From contig NZ_RFFI01000023.1 of NCBI RefSeq assembly GCF_003696205.1, forward strand, positions 1-40,614: a stretch of DNA of 40,614 bases. Direction: 5' to 3'. Origin of the DNA: Cellulomonas triticagri (GTDB lineage: Bacteria > Actinomycetota > Actinomycetes > Actinomycetales > Cellulomonadaceae). The position numbers were made by a program, and so were the translations under genes. The notes below the pieces were generated by a model. That model was given only the letters and a program-made list of their open reading frames with translations, searched no databases and was not told the DNA's origin. Shown piece after piece: positions 15,551-25,318 of the stretch (position 1 is the stretch's first letter; every line of letters begins with the position of its first letter).

Positions 15551-16291
15551 TCAGGCGGCCAGGCGCCCGCCCGCCGACGCCGCACCGAGCCACGTGTGCG
15601 GGTTGCGGTCCCAGCACCAGCCGAGCTTCGGGCGGCGCTCGCTGAGCCACAGCGCAGGCACCCGCTGGTTCTGCGCGCGCGACCCCATGAGCGAGAAGCA
15701 CCGGTTCGGCCGCAGCATGTCCGGCCGCAGCGCGGCGAGCGCCAGGCCCTCGCCGATGGTCAGCGGCGTGCGCCCGCGCCCGCGGACCGTCACGAGCGCA
15801 TCCTCGGGCCTGACCCCGCAGAACTCCGTCCCGGTGTCGACGTCCCGCAGCAGGTAGGGCCCGGTGGGCACGTCGAGGTCGGGCAGCGGGCGGTAGGTCG
15901 CCATCTCCTCGGCGTCGATGACGCTGACGCCCGGGCGCACCGTCCGGGAGCCGTGCCGCAGCGCGGGGACCGCCGCGTTCGCGTGGTCGGCGCCGCCGTC
16001 GAGCACGAGGACGAACGGCACGTGGTCGTCGGCGGGCACGACCCGCCCGGACGCGTCCGGACCGGGGACGGGCTGCGGGCCGTCGAGCGCCGCCCGCAGC
16101 GGGGCGACGGCGTCGTGCAGCCGCTCGGGGGTCCAGCCGAGGACGGCGGCGAGGCCGAGGTCCAGGGCGGAGCGGATCTGCCGGTCGAGCTCGGTGCGTG
16201 CGTCGGCGGCCGGGTCGTACGGCGCGGCGGTGCGGTCGGCGGCGGCGACGGTGGGCCAGGTCGGGTCGGCGGGGATCACGGGGACGGGCAC
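15551..16291 (-). CDS. DUF5701-like protein
   Basis: The 246-residue product reads VPVPVIPADPTWPTVAAADR, later LGWTPERLHDAVAPLRAAL, HVPFVLVLDGGADHANAAVP, MATYRPLPDLDVPTGPYLLR and RPNRCFSLMGSRAQNQRVPA, ending in a Trp-rich stretch (LGWCWDRNPHTWLG). This is the pattern of an actinobacterial family I recall as DUF5701, of unknown function; the GPYLL and RPNRCFSLxGSR blocks are the family-like parts. There is no signal peptide. The GTG start at 16291 has AGGAG about six bases upstream. It lies downstream of the LigD-polymerase gene on the same strand, with a small hairpin in the 71-base gap. Confidence 0.7.
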   Translation of the reverse strand: MPVPVIPADPTWPTVAAADRTAAPYDPAADARTELDRQIRSALDLGLAAVLGWTPERLHDAVAPLRAALDGPQPVPGPDASGRVVPADDHVPFVLVLDGGADHANAAVPALRHGSRTVRPGVSVIDAEEMATYRPLPDLDVPTGPYLLRDVDTGTEFCGVRPEDALVTVRGRGRTPLTIGEGLALAALRPDMLRPNRCFSLMGSRAQNQRVPALWLSERRPKLGWCWDRNPHTWLGAASAGGRLAA

Positions 16292-16326
16292 GGGCGCTCC
16301 TCGGCTCGGTGGCGGGAGGAGGCCCA

Positions 16327-16343
16327 ACGCCCGGCGCGGGCGT
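16327..16343 (-). terminator. Weak hairpin between the LigD-polymerase and DUF5701-like genes
   Basis: ACGCCCG and CGGGCGT form a 7-bp stem with a 3-base loop, 20 bases after the stop at 16363. It is short and may only attenuate. Confidence 0.3.
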
Positions 16344-16362
16344 CCGGTTCCCCGGCGCGTCG

Positions 16363-17442
16363 TCAGTGCGGCCGGTCGCGGTCCTTGCTGGGCTGGACGC
16401 GCTTGGGCTCGCCCGGCATCTTCGGGTACTCCGGCGGGTAGGGGAGGTCGCCGAGGTCGTGGTCGCGCTCGTCGCGCGCGGCGAGGTCCAGCAGCCCGTC
16501 CAGCGACCCGCCGCCGGGGGCGTCCGGGGCGCGCGCGACCAGCGGGGCGAACAGGTCGCCGACCTCGGCGAACCGGGCGGGCATCGTCGTGACGTCGAAG
16601 TCGTCGGGGTGCACGTCCGGCACCTCCTCCCAGCGCAGCGGGGCGGAGACGGTGGCACGGCGGTTGGGGCGCACGGAGTACGCGGAGGCGATGGTCCGGT
16701 CGCGGGCCATCTGGTTGTAGTCCACGAAGATCGTCTCGCCGCGCTCCTCCTTCCACCACTTCGTCGTGACCTGCCCGGGCAGGCGCCGCTCGAGCTCGCG
16801 GCCCAGCGCGATGGTGGCGCGGCGGCACTGCGTGAACGTCCACCGCGGCTCGATCGGCACGAAGACGTGGATGCCGCGCCCGCCGGAGGTCTTCGGGTAC
16901 CCGGTGAGCCCGTGCTCGGCCAGGACCTCCCGCACGTGCGGGGCGACGCGGGCGGCGTCGTCGAAGGTCGTCCCGGGCTGCGGGTCGAGGTCGATGCGGA
17001 GCTGGTCGGGGGCCTCGACGTCGGCGCGCGTCACCGGCCACGGGTGGAACGTCAGCGTGCCGAGGTTCGCGGCCCACGCGATGACGGCCAGCTCGGTGGG
17101 GGTGACCTCGTCGGCGGTGCGTCCGGACGGGAACGTGATCGTCGTCGACTCGACGTAGTCCGGGGCGCCCTGCGGGACGCGCTTCTGGAAGAACGCGTCG
17201 CCCTTGTTGTCCATCCGGGTGGACAGCCGGGCGCCCTCGAACCACCCGCGGGGCCAGCGCTCGAGGGTGGTCGGGCGGTCGCGCAGCGCCCCGAGGATGC
17301 CGTCCCCCACGGACAGGAAGTACCGGACGACGTCGAGCTTGGTGATCCCGCGGTCCGGGAAGTAGACCTTGTCCGGGCTGCTGACCCGCACGGTCCGGCC
17401 CGCGACCTCGATCTCCTCGGCTGGGACCTTCGACGGGCTCAT
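16363..17442 (-). CDS. ligD: LigD-type polymerase/primase domain protein
   Basis: The 359-residue protein is the archaeo-eukaryotic primase-like polymerase domain of LigD without nuclease or ligase domains. The metal-binding DLDP (QLRIDLDPQPGTTF), the nucleotide-binding SGGRGIHVFVPI, and IFVDYNQMARDRTIASAYSV are all intact. LigPol adds nucleotides, often ribonucleotides, at breaks during non-homologous end joining with Ku and a ligase. Neither Ku nor an ATP-dependent ligase is in this window. In actinobacteria split LigD parts are common, so partners may lie elsewhere. ATG 17442 is preceded by TACCGT six bases upstream, suggesting a leaderless mRNA. Confidence 0.92.
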   Translation of the reverse strand: MSPSKVPAEEIEVAGRTVRVSSPDKVYFPDRGITKLDVVRYFLSVGDGILGALRDRPTTLERWPRGWFEGARLSTRMDNKGDAFFQKRVPQGAPDYVESTTITFPSGRTADEVTPTELAVIAWAANLGTLTFHPWPVTRADVEAPDQLRIDLDPQPGTTFDDAARVAPHVREVLAEHGLTGYPKTSGGRGIHVFVPIEPRWTFTQCRRATIALGRELERRLPGQVTTKWWKEERGETIFVDYNQMARDRTIASAYSVRPNRRATVSAPLRWEEVPDVHPDDFDVTTMPARFAEVGDLFAPLVARAPDAPGGGSLDGLLDLAARDERDHDLGDLPYPPEYPKMPGEPKRVQPSKDRDRPH

Positions 17443-17448
17443 GGCCTC

Positions 17449-17454
17449 ACGGTA
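17449..17454 (-). promoter_or_regulatory. -10 box of a probable leaderless transcript (LigD polymerase)
   Basis: TACCGT on the reverse strand, six bases before ATG 17442. Confidence 0.5.
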
Positions 17455-17488
17455 GGGCGGGCCGGCCCGCGGCGCACCCCTCTGCGCG

Positions 17489-17923
17489 TCAGGCGGCGGG
17501 GTGGTGCCCGGCGGCGAGCGCCACGTCGAGGTCCTCCAGGACGCGGCGGCACTCCTCGACGTCCCACGGGGTCCCGGCGATCTCGAACTCGAACAGCACC
17601 GGCCGCCCGGACCGCGCCGCGATGTCCCGTGCCGCGTGCTGGTAGTACCGGCCGAAGTTCCGGTTGCCGCTGCCCATCACGCCGACCATGCGGCGCCGGT
17701 TCACCGGGGAGCGCAGGAACCGGCGCACCGCCTCGGGGATGGTGTCGTTGGCCTCGTTGCCGGTCTTGTAGGACGGGGTGAGCAGCACCCAGGGGCCGTC
17801 GGCCTCGCTCTGCCGGACGTCGCGCACCGACAGGTCGAGCACGGGCCGGTCGAGGCGCTCGGCGAACGACCGCACGAGCCCCGACGCGGAGGAGTAGTAG
17901 TACACGGGGGTCTGCCGGCTCAC
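17489..17923 (-). CDS. nrdI: NrdI, flavodoxin-like activator of class Ib ribonucleotide reductase
   Basis: The 144-residue product has the NrdI flavodoxin fold: VYYYSSASGLVRSFAERLDR (FMN phosphate loop), VLLTPSYKTGN, and MVGVMGSGNRNFGRYYQHAA. NrdI supplies the oxidant that assembles the dimanganese-tyrosyl cofactor of NrdF. The usual partners nrdH, nrdE and nrdF are not adjacent. GTG 17923 fits the frame but its purine-rich GAGGG directly abuts the start. TTCAGT six bases upstream suggests a leaderless start, and GTG six codons later would match the family's usual N-terminus. Confidence 0.85.
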   Translation of the reverse strand: MSRQTPVYYYSSASGLVRSFAERLDRPVLDLSVRDVRQSEADGPWVLLTPSYKTGNEANDTIPEAVRRFLRSPVNRRRMVGVMGSGNRNFGRYYQHAARDIAARSGRPVLFEFEIAGTPWDVEECRRVLEDLDVALAAGHHPAA

Positions 17924-18002
17924 CCCTCGACTGAACCCCGCCCACCCGCACGCCCCCCGGGACCAACGTCCCCGCCGCCCGGCGGGGTGGGGAGCAGGAC
18001 GG

Positions 18003-18040
18003 CGACGGCCGGGCACCCTCGGTGGGGTGCCCGGCCGTCG
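18003..18040 (-). terminator. Terminator of transketolase
   Basis: A 16-bp perfect stem (CGACGGCCGGGCACCC with its complement), 6-base loop, 18 bases after the stop at 18059. No T-run. Confidence 0.7.
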
Positions 18041-18058
18041 GCGCTCAGGGGAGCGGGG

Positions 18059-20224
18059 TCAGAGCTGGTCGCCCGTGCCGCTCGCCGTCGGGGCGCTCGC
18101 GTCCGTCGCGGGCGCGTCGTCCCCGCGCGCGGCGGCGATCGACTCGTGCGCGGCGGCGACCACGGCCTCCGCCGTGATCCCGAACTCCTCGTAGAGCGTC
18201 TCGTACGCCGCGGAGGCGCCGTAGTGCTCCAGCGAGACGGCGCGACCGGCGTCGCCGAGGATCTTCCACCAGGACAGCGCGATGCCGGCCTCGACGGAGA
18301 CGCGGGCCTTCACCGCGGACGGGAGCACCGACTCGCGGTACGCCTCGTCCTGCTCGGCGAACCACTCCAGCGACGGGGCGGACACCACGCGGGTGGGCAC
18401 CCCGGCGGCCTCGAGGGTCTCGCGGGCCGCGACGGCCAGCTGCACCTCGGAGCCGGTGCCGATGAGGATGACCTCCGGCGTGCCGGTGGACGCCTCGAGC
18501 AGCACGTACGCGCCCTTGGCGACGCCCTCGGCGGACGCGAAGCCCTCCTCGCCGCGGGGGAACGTCGGGACGTTCTGCCGGGTGAGGATGAGCGCGGCGG
18601 GACCGTCGGTGCGCTCGAGGATCGCCTTCCACGCCTGCGCGGTCTCGTTGGCGTCGGCCGGGCGGACCACGGCGAGGCCGGGGATCGCGCGGACGGCGGT
18701 GAGGTGCTCGACCGGCTGGTGGGTCGGGCCGTCCTCGCCGAGGCCGATGGAGTCGTGCGTCCACACGTAGATCGCCGGCACGCCCATGAGCGAGGCCAGG
18801 CGGACCGCCCCGCGCATGTAGTCGGAGAACGTGAAGAACGTGCCGCCGTAGGGGCGGGTCAGGCCGTGCAGGGCGATGCCGGACAGGATCGCGCCCATGC
18901 CGTGCTCGCGGATGCCGAAGTGCAGCGTGCGGCCGTACTGGTCGCCCGCGAACTCGTGCGTGGAGCGCTCGGCGGGGATGAAGGACGGCTCGCCCTTCAT
19001 GGTGGTGTTGTTCGAGCCGGCGAGGTCGGCGGAGCCGCCCCAGAGCTCGGGCAGCACCGGCGCGAGGGCGGACAGCACCTCGCCGGAGGCGGCGCGGGTC
19101 GCGACGGCCTTGCCGGCGGGGAACGTCGGCAGGGCGTCGGCCCAGCCGGCGGGCAGCTCGCCGGCGCGCAGGCGCTCGAGCAGGGCGGCGCGCTCCGGGT
19201 TGGCGGCCTTCCAGGCGTCGAAGCCGACGGCCCACTCGGCCTGGGCGGCCTTGCCGCGCTCCAGGGCCTGCCGGGTGTGCGCGAGGACCTCGGGGTCGAC
19301 GTCGAAGGTCTTCTCGGGGTCGAACCCGACGGCCTCCTTGAGGCCGCGGACCTCGTCGGTGCCGAGCTTGGAGCCGTGCGAGCCGTGGGTGTTCTGCTTC
19401 GTCGGCGACGGCCACGCGATGATGGTGCGCAGGCCGATGAACGACGGGCGGTCGGTGACGGCCTTGGCGGCCTCGATCGCGGCGTGCAGCGCGTCCACGT
19501 TCTCCGTGTACTCGCCGCCCTCGGTCCAGTCGACGAACTGCACGTGCCAGCCGTACGCCTCGTAGCGCTTGAGGACGTCCTCGGTGAACGCGATCTCGGT
19601 GTCGCCCTCGATCGAGATGTGGTTGTCGTCCCAGATCGCGATGAGGTTGCCGAGCTTCTGCGTCCCGGCGACGGACGACGCCTCGGAGGAGACGCCCTCC
19701 TGCAGGTCGCCGTCGGAGCAGATGGTGTAGACGAAGTGGTCGAACGGGCTGGTGCCCGGGGCCGCCTCGGGGTCGAGCAGGCCGCGCTCGCGGCGGGCCG
19801 CCATCGCGAAGCCGACCGCGGAGGAGATGCCCTGGCCGAGGGGGCCGGTGGTGATCTCGACGCCGTCGGTGTGCTTGTACTCGGGGTGGCCGGGGGTCTT
19901 GGAGCCCCAGGTGCGCAGCGCCTCGATGTCCTCGAGCTCCAGGCCGAAGCCCGCGAGGTACAGCTGGATGTACTGCGTCAGCGACGAGTGGCCCGCGGAC
20001 AGGATGAACCGGTCGCGACCCAGCCAGTGCGGGTCGGCGGGGTCGTGCCGCAGGACGTTCTGGTAGAGCAGGTACGCGGCGGGGGCCAGGCTGATCGCCG
20101 TGCCGGGGTGGCCGTTGCCGACCTTCTCCACCGCGTCCGCGGCGAGGACACGCACCGTGTCCACCGCCTTGTGGTCCAGCTCGGTCCAGCCGACGGACTG
20201 GGCCAGGGGAGCCTTCGCGTTCAC
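18059..20224 (-). CDS. tkt: Transketolase
   Basis: At 721 residues this is a full-length thiamine-diphosphate enzyme. His39 in [15 protein letters not shown], the ThDP/Mg motif in [17 protein letters not shown], and [16 protein letters not shown] blocks in the pyrimidine domain are all present, followed by a complete C-terminal domain. It moves two-carbon units between sugar phosphates in the pentose phosphate pathway. The start is GTG 20224 with GAGGTG just upstream. Transaldolase and glucose-6-phosphate dehydrogenase genes, which often follow tkt in actinobacteria, are absent: a terminator and nrdI come instead. A TAGGCT at 20325-20320 is a possible -10 box. Confidence 0.97.
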   Translation of the reverse strand: MNAKAPLAQSVGWTELDHKAVDTVRVLAADAVEKVGNGHPGTAISLAPAAYLLYQNVLRHDPADPHWLGRDRFILSAGHSSLTQYIQLYLAGFGLELEDIEALRTWGSKTPGHPEYKHTDGVEITTGPLGQGISSAVGFAMAARRERGLLDPEAAPGTSPFDHFVYTICSDGDLQEGVSSEASSVAGTQKLGNLIAIWDDNHISIEGDTEIAFTEDVLKRYEAYGWHVQFVDWTEGGEYTENVDALHAAIEAAKAVTDRPSFIGLRTIIAWPSPTKQNTHGSHGSKLGTDEVRGLKEAVGFDPEKTFDVDPEVLAHTRQALERGKAAQAEWAVGFDAWKAANPERAALLERLRAGELPAGWADALPTFPAGKAVATRAASGEVLSALAPVLPELWGGSADLAGSNNTTMKGEPSFIPAERSTHEFAGDQYGRTLHFGIREHGMGAILSGIALHGLTRPYGGTFFTFSDYMRGAVRLASLMGVPAIYVWTHDSIGLGEDGPTHQPVEHLTAVRAIPGLAVVRPADANETAQAWKAILERTDGPAALILTRQNVPTFPRGEEGFASAEGVAKGAYVLLEASTGTPEVILIGTGSEVQLAVAARETLEAAGVPTRVVSAPSLEWFAEQDEAYRESVLPSAVKARVSVEAGIALSWWKILGDAGRAVSLEHYGASAAYETLYEEFGITAEAVVAAAHESIAAARGDDAPATDASAPTASGTGDQL

Positions 20225-20470
20225 CGCACCTCATTTCCGCCCGGACCGGCAGCCCGGGGCATCGGGGGTTCAGGGCTCGCTCGGTCACGAGGAGGCGACC
20301 GACCGCGGGCACTGCCCCGAGCCTAGACTCCCGCGCGGACGAGGGCGGACAGGTCACCCCGAACCGGACACCGCCCCGACGTCGCCCGGACCGACCCGGC
20401 GTGCCCGTCCGACGCGCGGTCGGGACCGGCCACCAGGCGGACAGCCGTCTCGGGCGTCGGACGGTTGACC

Positions 20471-20476
20471 TACGCT
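20471..20476 (+). promoter_or_regulatory. -10 box of a probable leaderless transcript (ppc)
   Basis: TACGCT lies six bases before GTG 20483 and no Shine-Dalgarno sequence is present. Confidence 0.5.
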
Positions 20477-20482
20477 TGACCG

Positions 20483-23158
<2,676 letters not shown>

Positions 23159-23176
23159 CCCGCACCCCGCACGCGC

Positions 23177-23212
23177 GACGGCCCGGCACCCCCCGAGGGG
23201 TGCCGGGCCGTC
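23177..23212 (+). terminator. Terminator between ppc and the MetE-like gene (works on either strand)
   Basis: A 16-bp perfect stem (GACGGCCCGGCACCCC with its complement) and loop CCGA, between two convergent stops (23158 and 23229). Confidence 0.75.
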
Positions 23213-23228
23213 CTGCGTGCGTGCGGCG

Positions 23229-24437
23229 TCAGCGCCAGAGGCGCTGCGTCGCCAGGGCCGCGCCCTCGACCAGGGTGTCGAGCTTGGCCCACGCGATCTG
23301 GGGGTGGATGCGCCCGCCGAGGCCGCAGTCGGTGGCCGCGACGACGTTCTCCCGGCCGACGAGCCGGGCGAACCGCTCGATGCGGTCGGCGACGAGCTCC
23401 GGGTGCTCGACGACGTTGGTCGCGTGGCCGACGACGCCCGGGAGGATGAGCTTGCCCTCGGGCAGGGTCACGTCCTCCCACACCCGCCACTCGTGCTCGT
23501 GGCGGGCGTTCGCCGCCTCGAAGGAGTACGCACCCGCGTTCACCTTGAGCATGGTGCGGACGATGTCCTTCATGGGCAGGTCGGTGGTGTGCGGGCCGTG
23601 CCAGGAGCCCCAGCACAGGTGGTACCGGATCTGGTCCTCGGGCAGGCCGCGCAGCGCGTGGTTCAGCGCCTCGACGCGCAGCTCGGTGAACCTCACGTAG
23701 TCCTCGACGGTGGGCTCCGGGGTGATCTGGTCCCAGTTCTCCGCCATCGACGGGTCGTCGATCTGCAGCACGAGGCCGGCGTCGACGATCGCGACGTACT
23801 CCTCGCGCAGCGCGTCGGCGAGCGCCCAGACGTACTCCTCGTCCGTGCCGTAGAAGTCGTTGTCCATCCGCGCGGCGCTGCCCGGCGCGATGGCGGTGAC
23901 GAAGCCCTCGGCCGCGCCGGTGGCGTCCAGCGCCCCGCGCAGGTTCGCGGCGTCCTGCGCCACGGCGTCCTGCCCGGTGTAGGTGACCGGGGCGACGGCG
24001 GTCGGGAACGGCTTGGGCTCGCCGCCGTGGAAGACGCCGCTGGTCGGGTCGGCGTACGCCTCCTCGAACGCGGCGCGGTCGCGGCGGCGGCCGAAGCCGG
24101 TGACCCGCACGTCGCCGGGGCCGGACTGCACGTCCTTGAAGATCCACGACGCGCCGTCGCGCAGCTCCAGGCCGCCGAGGCGCTGGAACGAGTACGACCA
24201 CCAGGCGCCGTAGTCGATGGCGCTGCTCATGGACTTGCCGAGCTCGCCGTCGCCGGGGACGTCGATGCCCGCGTCGACCTGGCGGCGGACGAGGTCCGTG
24301 ACGGCCTCCCGCAGCAGGTCCGCGTGGCCCGTGGCGTCCTCCCCGGCCTCGCGGGCGGCGTTCGCCGCGATGAGCTCCGGCGTGCGCGGCAGGCTGCCGG
24401 CGTGGCTGGTGAGGATGTGGTCGGTGCTGCGGATCAT
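23229..24437 (-). CDS. Cobalamin-independent methionine synthase-like protein (MetE C-terminal domain)
   Basis: The 402-residue protein corresponds to the catalytic TIM barrel of MetE without the N-terminal repeat domain. The zinc set is preserved: His273 and Cys275 in RYHLCWG, Glu307 in YSFEAAN, and Cys371 in TDCGLGG. It starts MIRSTDHILTSHAGSLPR, as in short MetE homologues annotated as cobalamin-independent methionine synthase II. Some short homologues make methionine from other methyl donors and others act in catabolism, so the physiological reaction is not certain. ATG 24437 has GGGAGA six bases upstream. Confidence 0.85.
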   Translation of the reverse strand: MIRSTDHILTSHAGSLPRTPELIAANAAREAGEDATGHADLLREAVTDLVRRQVDAGIDVPGDGELGKSMSSAIDYGAWWSYSFQRLGGLELRDGASWIFKDVQSGPGDVRVTGFGRRRDRAAFEEAYADPTSGVFHGGEPKPFPTAVAPVTYTGQDAVAQDAANLRGALDATGAAEGFVTAIAPGSAARMDNDFYGTDEEYVWALADALREEYVAIVDAGLVLQIDDPSMAENWDQITPEPTVEDYVRFTELRVEALNHALRGLPEDQIRYHLCWGSWHGPHTTDLPMKDIVRTMLKVNAGAYSFEAANARHEHEWRVWEDVTLPEGKLILPGVVGHATNVVEHPELVADRIERFARLVGRENVVAATDCGLGGRIHPQIAWAKLDTLVEGAALATQRLWR

Positions 24438-24530
24438 CGGTTCTCCCGGCTCGGCATGGCTGCGTCGCCATCGTGGCACGGCGCCTGCCACGTCAGGGGG
24501 ACCTGTCCGCCGAACGGTCTCGGGTGCGCC

Positions 24531-25205
24531 TCAGCCGAGGCGCGGGGTGCCCGGCAGGCCGCGGTGCGCGAGGTCTCGCAGCACGTGCAGCAGGATCCGG
24601 TTGAACGCCACGGGCTGGTGGCTGTTCACGTCGTGCCCGGCGTTCGGGACGACCCACTGGCGCGCCCCGGGGTGCGCGCCGAGGAACCCGCGCGCCCCGA
24701 ACCGCAGCGGGTCGCGCGACCCGTTGACCAGCCACACCGGCAGCACGAGGCGTCGCAGGTCGGCCAGCGGGGAGTACCCGTGCAGGGCGGCGAGCATGTC
24801 GGTGACGACGTGCCAGGACCCGCCGCCGCGCCCGAGCGTCCGCACGACCCGGCCCGACGCCCGCCGGTAGGCGCGCAGCGGCTTGCCCTTGATCTCGGTC
24901 GAGCACCCGGCGAGGACGACCCCGGCGAGCCGGTCCTCGTGGCGGGCGGCGTAGGCCAGCGACATGTACCCGCCGAGGGACAGCCCGACGAGCAGCGGCG
25001 GCTCGTCGCACCCGCGCACGGCGGCGTCGATCGCGGCGAGACCGCCCTCGAACGTGAACCGCTCCCCGGCGCGCACGCCGTGGCCGGGCAGGTCGATGGC
25101 GTGCGTCACGTGGCCCCCGTGGGTGAGGGCGCGGACCTGGTCCTCCCAGATGCGGGAGGACGTGCGGGTGCCGTGGACGAGCACGATGGGCTGGCTGGCG
25201 GGCAT
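24531..25205 (-). CDS. Alpha/beta hydrolase
   Basis: The 224-residue hydrolase opens PIVLVHGTRTSSRIWEDQVR. It has the nucleophile elbow GLSLGGYMS, an acid in VNGSRDPLRFG and a histidine in PNAGHDVNSHQP. This is the compact single-domain form, probably cytoplasmic: there is no signal peptide. Substrate unknown. ATG 25205 is preceded by GGAAG. It follows the LAL regulator gene by about 110 bases on the same strand and could be cotranscribed. Confidence 0.85.
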   Translation of the reverse strand: MPASQPIVLVHGTRTSSRIWEDQVRALTHGGHVTHAIDLPGHGVRAGERFTFEGGLAAIDAAVRGCDEPPLLVGLSLGGYMSLAYAARHEDRLAGVVLAGCSTEIKGKPLRAYRRASGRVVRTLGRGGGSWHVVTDMLAALHGYSPLADLRRLVLPVWLVNGSRDPLRFGARGFLGAHPGARQWVVPNAGHDVNSHQPVAFNRILLHVLRDLAHRGLPGTPRLG

Positions 25206-25318
25206 GCGGGCTTCCGGGTGCTGGCGGACGGGGCGGCGGCGGACGGGGTCGCCGCCGGCCGCGGACTGCCCGCGAGCGTAGCCCGTGATGCTGGGCGCCG
25301 GCTGGGTGCGCCACCGGT

